A DNA stretch of 64,000 nt. Origin: Chitinophaga oryzae (lineage in GTDB: Bacteria > Bacteroidota > Bacteroidia > Chitinophagales > Chitinophagaceae). The notes under the pieces are model-generated. The model was not told where the DNA came from and did no database searches. It was given only the letters and a program-made list of their open reading frames with translations. The stretch lies in NCBI RefSeq assembly GCF_012516375.2, contig NZ_CP051204.2:8107501-8171500 (forward strand), written 5' to 3'. How positions within the stretch are numbered: the stretch's first letter is position 1; each line of letters begins with the position of its first letter. Made by a program: the position numbers and the translations under genes. This document shows positions 58,037 through 64,000 of this stretch, piece by piece.

Positions 58037-58246
58037 TTAGATCCTTTGTTTTCTCCTGAAGTAGATGAACACATCGTCCAGTTCAATTTGTTTCAGCTGG
58101 TAGGCCAGCCGGGTCCGCAGATCCTCCGTTTCGTCCTTGATTTTCCTGTACTGATCTTTCAGGTCCTCATAGCGCTCGACGATTTCTTCTGCTGTGGCAG
58201 TTTGTTCCAGTTGTAAGATATCAAATGCTCTTTCCTCGGTTATCAT
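58037..58246 (-). CDS. Small J-domain-like protein
   Basis: A 69-residue, charged helical protein. MITEERAFDILQLEQTATAE and EIVERYEDLKDQYRKI resemble the first two helices of a J domain (short strand, ILxL, then an ExxI-x-x-Y-x-x-L helix). The HPD loop that stimulates DnaK is absent: the region between helices reads KIKDETEDLR. It may be a degenerate J-like adaptor. Coding is supported by strong amphipathic pattern and an isolated promoter-size gap upstream (297 bp). Confidence 0.6.
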   Translation of the reverse strand: MITEERAFDILQLEQTATAEEIVERYEDLKDQYRKIKDETEDLRTRLAYQLKQIELDDVFIYFRRKQRI

Positions 58247-58474
58247 AGTGATAGGGGTATTTCAGCCAATAATCATGTCCGGATGTTTAAAAAACATACT
58301 TCTTTTTAATACACTAAATTAGTGGAGATACGAAAGCAAGCAAATACCCAACCTTGGGTATTTTTATGAAAATTTAGCAGGGTTTAGCAAAATTTTTTTC
58401 GCAGTTTTTGCAGTTACAATAGTTGACAATCAACAATATACAATTTATTAATATGTTTTTCATACCTGGATGCT

Positions 58475-58487
58475 CATTTTGAGGGTG
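58475..58487. promoter_or_regulatory. Repeated 13-mer, copy 2
   Basis: CATTTTGAGGGTG, identical to 57947-57959, 229 bp before the small J-like gene and just after the PAS-LuxR gene stop. Confidence 0.3.
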
Positions 58488-58542
58488 CAAAAAAACCGAT
58501 GCAAAATCGCAAAAAACTGATATTATTTTAACCAATCGTTAC

Positions 58543-59247
58543 TTACTGAAAACCTATCTTCCGGGCGATGGCCACCAGTTCCGTCGTATTGCGGACTTTC
58601 AGCTTCAGCCGGATATTCTTACGGTGCGTTTCAACCGTATAACGGCTTAGGTTTAAAGAGTTGGCAATCTCCTTGTTATTGAGCCCCTGTACTGCCAGTC
58701 CCAGCACATCTTTTTCACGGGGGGTAAGTTTATTCAGCAGGTTTTCATTCTGCCGCCGCAGTATTTCACTGAGCGCTACCGTCAGCTGGGCGTTGGTATC
58801 AATGGCATTGGTGAGGTCGAGGAAAGCGCAGATGATCTCTTTCACTTTCCCCTGCGTATCCCAGGTAAAGGGCACTTCCATGCCCAGCAGCCAGCGGTAG
58901 TCTGTATCGCCTTTCCTGCGTATACGGGCCACCCCGCCGAAATGGCTTTTATTGTCTATGAATGATTGCTGGGCCACCACCGCCATTTTAAAATCATCAG
59001 GATGCATGATGTGCCTGAAAAAGTCCATGCCGAGGCCGGTCATCTCCGCAGGCGTATAGCCAAAAGCCGCTGCCAGGTAATGGTTGCACCAGGTGATGGT
59101 TTTGTTGTTATTATCATAACAATAAAGCATGGCCGGTACACTGTTTACAATGCTCTCCAACCACAGATGACGATCTTTTAACTGCTCATTTTCCTTCTGT
59201 AAGGCAGTGAGGGAAAGGTTTTGCCCTAAGTCCGAGCCTGTATGCAT
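58543..59247 (-). CDS. PAS domain and LuxR-type HTH regulator
   Basis: About 234 residues. An N-terminal helix is followed by a PAS domain (residues 30-150: SIVNSVPAMLYCYDNNNKTI, FGYTPAEMTG, HPDDFKMAV, WLLGMEVPF). The C-terminal LuxR/GerE helix-turn-helix has LTPREKDVLGLAVQGLNNKE then IANSLNLSRYTVETHRKNI. No receiver domain, so it probably senses a ligand or redox state directly. The ATG at 59245-59247 (MHTGSDLG) is preferred over an upstream in-frame TTG. Neighbouring sod makes oxygen or redox sensing a guess. Confidence 0.9.
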   Translation of the reverse strand: MHTGSDLGQNLSLTALQKENEQLKDRHLWLESIVNSVPAMLYCYDNNNKTITWCNHYLAAAFGYTPAEMTGLGMDFFRHIMHPDDFKMAVVAQQSFIDNKSHFGGVARIRRKGDTDYRWLLGMEVPFTWDTQGKVKEIICAFLDLTNAIDTNAQLTVALSEILRRQNENLLNKLTPREKDVLGLAVQGLNNKEIANSLNLSRYTVETHRKNIRLKLKVRNTTELVAIARKIGFQ

Positions 59248-59408
59248 ACTATACGTTTTAAACAAACAATAGGTAAACAACTGTCAGGCACATACGAAAA
59301 AACATGTCTGATGTTACGTCCTGTTAAACCGAGTATATGTAAATATAAAATAATTTTCCATATGACATAGCATCGGACGGGGCCTAATTTAGTAATTGAA
59401 AAATGAAA

Positions 59409-59438
59409 TTGATTTTTAACGGATTGGCAGTAAATTTG
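59409..59438 (+). promoter_or_regulatory. Consensus promoter of the superoxide dismutase gene
   Basis: TTG, exactly 19 bp, TAAATTTG: a full match to the Bacteroidota sigma consensus. The start of transcription should be near 59445, 40 bp before the ATG. Confidence 0.8.
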
Positions 59439-59485
59439 GCGACTATCAGTAAATAATATTTTTAAACCCAATAAAAACACGAGTT

Positions 59486-60091
59486 ATGGCATTTACACTC
59501 CCGAGCTTACCCTACGCAACAGACGCGTTAGAGCCGCATATTGATAAATTGACAATGGAAATTCACCATGGTAAGCATCATCAGGCATATGTTGACAATC
59601 TGAACAAAGCGATTGCCGGCACTGAAAACGAGAACAAATCACTGGAAGAACTGGTGGCAAATGCTGGAAAAATCAGCCCTGCAGTAAGAAACAACGGCGG
59701 TGGCCACTGGAACCACAGCTTCTTCTGGACCAGCCTCGCTCCTAACGCAGGTGGTCAGCCTACCGGTAAACTGGCAGAAGCGATCAACAGCACTTTCGGT
59801 TCTTTCGACGCTTTCAAAGAGAAATTCAACACTGCCGGCGCTACCCGCTTCGGTTCCGGCTGGGCATGGCTGATCGTAAAAGACGGCAAACTGGAGGTAA
59901 CTTCCACGCCTAACCAGGACAACCCGCTGATGGACGTTGCTGAAGTAAAAGGCACCCCCATCCTGGGCGTAGACGTGTGGGAACACGCTTACTACCTGAA
60001 ATACCAAAACCGTCGCCCGGAATACCTGAACGCATTCTGGAACGTGGTTGACTGGAACGCTATCAATAAAAGATACGAAGCAGCGCTCTGA
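59486..60091 (+). CDS. sodA: Superoxide dismutase (Fe/Mn family)
   Basis: A 201-residue cytoplasmic dismutase. All metal ligands are present: H27 ([15 protein letters not shown]), H77 ([11 protein letters not shown]), and Asp and His in [19 protein letters not shown]. Ends with [14 protein letters not shown]. Sequence does not settle Mn versus Fe; the symbol follows common use. It removes superoxide in the cytosol. A consensus promoter precedes it and a very strong terminator follows. Confidence 0.95.
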   Translation: MAFTLPSLPYATDALEPHIDKLTMEIHHGKHHQAYVDNLNKAIAGTENENKSLEELVANAGKISPAVRNNGGGHWNHSFFWTSLAPNAGGQPTGKLAEAINSTFGSFDAFKEKFNTAGATRFGSGWAWLIVKDGKLEVTSTPNQDNPLMDVAEVKGTPILGVDVWEHAYYLKYQNRRPEYLNAFWNVVDWNAINKRYEAAL

Positions 60092-60097
60092 TATTTG

Positions 60098-60235
60098 GGG
60101 ATTTTTTGATTTACGAATTTTTTGATTTCGTGGATCAGAAGAGCGAATAAAAAAACAGACCGAAGCGAAATCACTCGCTTCGGTCTGTTTTTTTATCGGT
60201 CTACGAAATCAAAAAATTCGTAAATCAAAAAATCC
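60098..60235. repeat. Long AT-rich inverted repeat enclosing a terminator
   Basis: Outer arms of about 35 bp: GGGATTTTTTGATTTACGAA onward (60098-60131) pairs with its near-exact reverse complement ending at 60235. The stem closes around the hairpin at 60150-60193. The whole would fold into one long two-part stem between sodA and the convergent DUF1080 gene. Confidence 0.75.
60150..60193. terminator. Bidirectional terminator between sodA and the DUF1080 gene
   Basis: Arms CAGACCGAAGCGA and TCGCTTCGGTCTG with a 6-base loop, flanked by A7 and T7, so it works on both strands. Confidence 0.92.
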
Positions 60236-61039
60236 CTAAATCTCCTTGATCTTGATATTCTTGAACCAGATTTCGCTGCCATGGTCCTGCAACGCAATGT
60301 GGCCTTTTTTAGACATACCGTAGCCTTTGGCATCTTTCCATTTGCCTTCGGCTTTGTGTTTCTTCCATTCTTCTGAACCAAGGTCATATTCAGCTGTTTT
60401 CTGACCGTTCAGCCAGTGCTCCACATGTCCTTTGTTAACAACGATCCGGGTGGTATTCCACTGTCCGATGGGATTGGATGCAGCTACCAGCGGAGGATTC
60501 ATCGCGTAGTTAGCGCCGGTTTTCTGCCAGTCTTCCAGTTTCTCCGGGAAGTTATTGTCATCAATGATCTGATACTCCGGTCCGCTCAGGTAGGGTGCGT
60601 CAAATTCTTCGGTCACCATGTACAGGATGCCGCTGTTACCTTTCGGCGCCAGCTTCCAGTCGGCCGTCAGTTCAAAGTTCTCGTATTCTTTGTCGGTGAT
60701 GAGGTCGCCGCGTTTATCACTTTTATCGGTAGTGCTGCCCAGGCAGTGCAGGACACCGTTTTCCACCACCCATGGTTCTGTGGGCTTATTTTTGAAACCG
60801 CGCCAGCCGTCTTTGCTGGTGCCGTTGAACAGCAACTGCCAGCCGGCTGCTTTGTCCGCGTCGCTGAGCGCGGTAATCGCCGTGGTATCTACTGCCGGAG
60901 CTGCCGGGGCAGTAGTGGTCACCGAATCCGTTACAACTGTTGAATCTTTCGCTTCTTTGGTAGCGCCTCCGCCGCACGACATCACAGTGACGGCCATCAC
61001 GGACAGGGCAGGTACTAAAAACTTTTTCATATGGTTCAC
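60236..61039 (-). CDS. DUF1080 (3-keto-disaccharide hydrolase-type) lipoprotein
   Basis: A 267-residue lipoprotein with lipobox VTVMSC near residue 22 and a Thr/Ala/Val-rich linker. The DUF1080 concanavalin-like fold covers about residues 60-265: LLFNGTSKDGWRGFK, NGVLHCLGST, YENFELTADWKL, GNSGILYMVTEE, WNTTRIVVNKGHVEHWLNGQ, GHIALQDHGSEIWFKNIKI. Members hydrolyse 3-keto-glucosides made by Gfo/Idh-type oxidoreductases, which fits the gene 13 bp upstream. The start could also be the ATG three codons in. Confidence 0.9.
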   Translation of the reverse strand: MNHMKKFLVPALSVMAVTVMSCGGGATKEAKDSTVVTDSVTTTAPAAPAVDTTAITALSDADKAAGWQLLFNGTSKDGWRGFKNKPTEPWVVENGVLHCLGSTTDKSDKRGDLITDKEYENFELTADWKLAPKGNSGILYMVTEEFDAPYLSGPEYQIIDDNNFPEKLEDWQKTGANYAMNPPLVAASNPIGQWNTTRIVVNKGHVEHWLNGQKTAEYDLGSEEWKKHKAEGKWKDAKGYGMSKKGHIALQDHGSEIWFKNIKIKEI

Positions 61040-61052
61040 GTTTTATGGATTA

Positions 61053-62435
61053 TTATACAACTTTCAGGTTCTGTGGGTCCCACTGAATGATCTTATTGTT
61101 GAAATAACTTTCGTTACACAGTAACGCCGGTGCAGCTGCACGGAAGCCGAACAACGGATCTTCCGCTACTTTGCCACCGGTACGCATGGCATTGAACAGG
61201 TTGTAGAAGTGATCAAAATGCGCGCCTTTATAGCCTTTGTCGGCTTCGTAGATCATCTTGTCCGGCGACAGCATTTCCGCACGGTGATAGGTATACGATT
61301 TGGCAGCGTCAGCAGCGGCGTTGGCGGCGGCCAGCGGATCATTCTCGTCTACCGCCACTCTGTTGCGATACAACGTTACACGATCCCATTCTACGGTCAT
61401 GGAGCCTTCGCTGCCCACCATACGCAGGTAGTTGGTACCACCGGTACCATCTACGAAGTTCACGCGGAGCGACAGGTTAAACGCCGGATGGATGGCCGTT
61501 TCCGGGTAATCGAACATGCCCAGCATGATATCCGGCACTTCACGGCCGTCTTTCCAGTAACGCAGGCCACCGGTAGCCATTACTTTATTGGGACCGATAG
61601 AACCGGTTACCAGGTGAAGGCTGGAGAACAGGTGCACGAACAGGTCGCCGGAAACGCCGGTGCCATAGTCTTTATAGTTACGCCAGCGGAAAAAGCGCAG
61701 CGGGTCAAAAGCACGTTTGGGTGCATTCTTGAGGTAAGCGTCCCAGTCTACCGTTTTAGTGGAAGCATCTGCCGGGATCGGGTACTGCCAGGCGCCTGTT
61801 GGCGACATACGCGCCCAGAAACCTTCTGCATAGTTCAGTTTACCGATAGCGCCGTCTTTCAGCAGCTGACGGGCTTTTTCATTGCCCAGTGAGCTCATGC
61901 CCTGGCTGCCTACCTGGTACACCACTTTGCCGTTTCTTTTCTGTGCGTCTACTACGGCAGGGCCTTCGCTGACGTCATGTACCATCGGCTTTTCGCAATA
62001 AACAGATTTGCCTTTGTTCATCGCTGCCACGGAAATATCCTTATGCCAGAAGTCCGGCACTGCAATGATGACCGCGTCAATATCTTTACGGTCAAGGATT
62101 TCATTGTAGTTGCGGGTAGTGAAAATATCATTACCCCATTTCTTTTTGGCGTCTGCCAGGCGGCCGTCATACAGGTCGCAGGCAGCCACCAGCTTCACAC
62201 CGGGTACGGTGATCGCGGTGTTGGCATCTGCGGTGCCCATACCTCCGGCGCCGATCAATGCCACCTGGATCTGGTCATTGGCACTGTACTTTTCGTTTAG
62301 TCGTGAGAGTGATTCAACGTTCCGTTTTCTGTCAGCTGCTGTAATGATGCTAGGCAATAAAGAGGCCCCCACCACACCTTTTGCAAATTTGCTGATAAAA
62401 TGCCGGCGTGAGCTTTCGTTGGAATTTACTGGCAT
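61053..62435 (-). CDS. Gfo/Idh/MocA-family oxidoreductase
   Basis: A 460-residue protein with a twin-arginine-type leader (SRRHFISKFAKGVVGASLLPS). NAD(P)-binding motif in QVALIGAGGMGTADANTA, then YCEKPMVHDVSEG (the EKP motif) and a C-terminal alpha/beta domain with FVHLFSSLHLVTG. Bacteroidota have many such exported oxidoreductases next to DUF1080 genes; the pair is thought to oxidise glycosides at C3 and then cleave them. Exact substrate unknown. Confidence 0.92.
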   Translation of the reverse strand: MPVNSNESSRRHFISKFAKGVVGASLLPSIITAADRKRNVESLSRLNEKYSANDQIQVALIGAGGMGTADANTAITVPGVKLVAACDLYDGRLADAKKKWGNDIFTTRNYNEILDRKDIDAVIIAVPDFWHKDISVAAMNKGKSVYCEKPMVHDVSEGPAVVDAQKRNGKVVYQVGSQGMSSLGNEKARQLLKDGAIGKLNYAEGFWARMSPTGAWQYPIPADASTKTVDWDAYLKNAPKRAFDPLRFFRWRNYKDYGTGVSGDLFVHLFSSLHLVTGSIGPNKVMATGGLRYWKDGREVPDIMLGMFDYPETAIHPAFNLSLRVNFVDGTGGTNYLRMVGSEGSMTVEWDRVTLYRNRVAVDENDPLAAANAAADAAKSYTYHRAEMLSPDKMIYEADKGYKGAHFDHFYNLFNAMRTGGKVAEDPLFGFRAAAPALLCNESYFNNKIIQWDPQNLKVV

Positions 62436-62524
62436 GTATATCTTTTTACTTTAATGGAAGAAATTGATGAATGCGTTTGTTAAAATAAAAACAATAAATG
62501 GGAAATCATAATTTTAGCAATACG

Positions 62525-62556
62525 AAAGCCTGCTCCGGACAAGGGAAGCAGGCTTT
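62525..62556 (-). terminator. Terminator after the S41 protease gene
   Basis: Arms AAAGCCTGCT and AGCAGGCTTT with a 12-base loop, 26 bp after the protease stop. The T-run after it is weak. Confidence 0.65.
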
Positions 62557-62581
62557 ACAGTTATATCGGGCGGGTTTGAAT

Positions 62582-64000
62582 CTACTTGCGGCTGGTGGTA
62601 AGCGCCTGTTTGTATACGACAGGGTCGCGAAGCATGGCTGCTGCGGTATTTACCTCCCGGTCCCATGCCAGCGATTTGGCGATGCGGCCCTGCTGTGAAT
62701 AATAGCGGTTGGTGATTTCCTCTTCCAGCAGGCGTTTGATCTCTGTTTTATTTTTCAGCAGGTCCTGCTTCTTATCATGTTTCATCTTCTGCTCCAGTTG
62801 TTCCAGCTCCTTAGACACGGCGTCGTAGTACTTCTCCCGCCTTGCGGTGTTCTTGAAATTCTCCAGCGCGTCTTCGCTGCGGGTTTTATAGCTGTAGTCC
62901 TTGTTGTCGAGATAACGTTCAAAATCAGAGAATTCTTCGTCTGTCAGTGCGAAATCTGCTGCAGGCGCTATCTTAGGGTGACTGTAGTAATAGCTGGTGG
63001 CGTAGTCGAAGATAAACTGTTTACGCAGCAGGGTGGCAGACACCTGGCTGATATAGGTGGGTGGTACGAGGGTATCCGGTTCGATACCGCCGCCGTCTTT
63101 TACCGTACGCCCGTTCACGGTGCGGAAGGTTTTTTTAAGGGAGTCCGGCACATAGTCCACGCTGCCGTCATCGGCGCGGTGGGAGTAGTCGATCGCCTGT
63201 ATACAGCGGCCGCTGGGCGTATAGTATTTAGCGGTGGTGACTTTCAGTTTGGTATTATAAGGCAGCTGGCGGGTGGTTTGCACCAGTCCCTTGCCATAGG
63301 AGCGCTGACCGATCACCAGGCCCCTGTCGAGGTCCTGTACGGCCCCTGCCACGATTTCTGCGGCAGAAGCGGAGGAGTGGTTAGTCAGTACTGCCAACGG
63401 AATATGGGTATCCAGCGGCGCCTCCGAAGTTTCGTAATTGCGGTCCCAGTTTTTCACTTTGCCTTTGGTGCTGACGATGAGTTTATTTTTTTCCACGAAT
63501 ATGTTGGACACCACGACTGCCTCATCCAGCAGGCCACCGGGGTTGCCGCGCAGGTCCAGTATCACGCCTTTGAGGCCGGGATTGGCCTGTTTCAGCTGCT
63601 GAAAGGCATTGCGCACCATGGCGCCGCTGTTTTCGGTGAACTGTGTCATCCGGATATAGGCCACGTCTTTGCCTACCAGGCCGGAGTAGCTGACAGGCTT
63701 TACATTGATCTCCTCGCGGATGATCTTTTTAGGGGTTTCCTTACCGCTTACCGGGTTCCGGAAGAGGATATCCAGGGGGGTGCCGGGGGCGCCTTTCAAC
63801 AGTTTGCTGATTTCTTCCTGGGGGGTATCTTTCACGGATTTTCCGTCCATGGTAACGATGATGTCTCCCGGTTTGACTCCGGCTTTGTCCATCGGGCTGC
63901 CTTCATACACGTCGGTGATGGAGGTCCATTCCCCGTTTTTGTTGATAGAGGCTCCTACCCCGCCGTATTTGCCTGTGGCCATGAACTTCAGGTCGTCCAG
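62582..64000 (-). CDS. S41 (C-terminal processing) peptidase, partial (5' end outside window)
   Basis: The last 472 codons of a tail-specific protease; the frame is open to the window edge, and the methionine at 63980-63982 is internal. PDZ domain at the visible N-terminal part (GSPMDKAGVKPGDIIVTMDG), then the S41 domain: VILDLRGNPGGLLDEAV, nucleophile Ser in NHSSASAAEIVAG and catalytic Lys in RSYGKGLVQ, as in CtpA/Prc. GRCIQAIDYSHR and a helical C-terminal part (about the last 150 residues) follow. Periplasmic by family; the signal peptide is outside the window. Confidence 0.94.
   Translation of the reverse strand: MDDLKFMATGKYGGVGASINKNGEWTSITDVYEGSPMDKAGVKPGDIIVTMDGKSVKDTPQEEISKLLKGAPGTPLDILFRNPVSGKETPKKIIREEINVKPVSYSGLVGKDVAYIRMTQFTENSGAMVRNAFQQLKQANPGLKGVILDLRGNPGGLLDEAVVVSNIFVEKNKLIVSTKGKVKNWDRNYETSEAPLDTHIPLAVLTNHSSASAAEIVAGAVQDLDRGLVIGQRSYGKGLVQTTRQLPYNTKLKVTTAKYYTPSGRCIQAIDYSHRADDGSVDYVPDSLKKTFRTVNGRTVKDGGGIEPDTLVPPTYISQVSATLLRKQFIFDYATSYYYSHPKIAPAADFALTDEEFSDFERYLDNKDYSYKTRSEDALENFKNTARREKYYDAVSKELEQLEQKMKHDKKQDLLKNKTEIKRLLEEEITNRYYSQQGRIAKSLAWDREVNTAAAMLRDPVVYKQALTTSRK

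Overview
The window looks like a chromosomal segment of a Bacteroidota bacterium, most likely Chitinophaga or a close relative in Chitinophagaceae. This rests on family-level resemblance of the proteins (SLBB exporter, Wzi-like protein, GH125, DUF1080, NrtR-like Nudix regulator), on several promoters of the Bacteroidota form TTG-N19/21-TAnnTTTG, and on the near absence of strong Shine-Dalgarno sequences. I see no rRNA, tRNA, CRISPR array or transposase. The genus is an inference; no database search was possible.

Layout. (1) 1-1300: 5' part of an ABC-F ATPase gene, minus strand. (2) 1552-31998: a surface-polysaccharide locus of about 30 kb, almost entirely minus strand and visibly more AT-rich than its right flank. 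It starts at the 31998 end with an SLBB/Wza-type exporter and a Wzz-type protein. Next comes a pseudaminic-acid-type nonulosonic acid block: pseB, pseC, pseF, an aldo/keto reductase, an SpsF-like nucleotidyltransferase, a class III aminotransferase, a frameshifted pseG, a formyltransferase and pseI. Then follow a sialidase-like lipoprotein, an unassigned GT-B-like protein, a Wzx flippase, four glycosyltransferases, an epimerase, a Wzy-like polymerase, an acyltransferase, a methyltransferase (the only plus-strand gene), a secreted TIM-barrel protein, gmd, a frameshifted fcl and a Wzi-like outer-membrane protein. No pseH acetyltransferase gene is visible; the formyltransferase sits in its place, so an N-formylated nonulosonic acid is a reasonable prediction.

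(3) 32538-35433: ECF sigma factor, DUF5009-type membrane acyltransferase, sterol-desaturase-family protein. (4) 35660-39028: an rtcB RNA-ligase gene, an unknown basic protein and an AAA ATPase, with a perfect 22-bp palindrome inside the apparent operon. (5) 39300-40920: a DinB-family gene flanked by four tiny minus-strand ORFs, each followed by its own terminator, two with Bacteroidota-type promoter elements. (6) 41154-48175: radical SAM protein with an operator-like repeat at its start, membrane-anchored MutS-like ATPase, GH125 mannosidase, and a YncE-like/phosphoesterase fusion. (7) 48507-51902: fused acyl-CoA mutase of the IcmF type. (8) 52680-56816: NrtR-like regulator divergent from ligA, then a tadA-like deaminase and a NeuD/PglD-like acetyltransferase. 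(9) 56914-64000: SPFH protein, small J-domain-like protein, PAS-LuxR regulator, superoxide dismutase, DUF1080 lipoprotein, Gfo/Idh oxidoreductase, and a partial S41 protease cut by the window end.

Working model: region 2 makes, polymerises and exports a polymer carrying a Pse-like acid, and probably fucose if fcl is intact in the living cell. The two homopolymer-associated frameshifts (pseG, fcl) are either assembly errors or on/off switches. Long AT-rich inverted repeats recur at gene ends (42.3, 56.8 and 60.1 kb) and probably act as bidirectional terminators.
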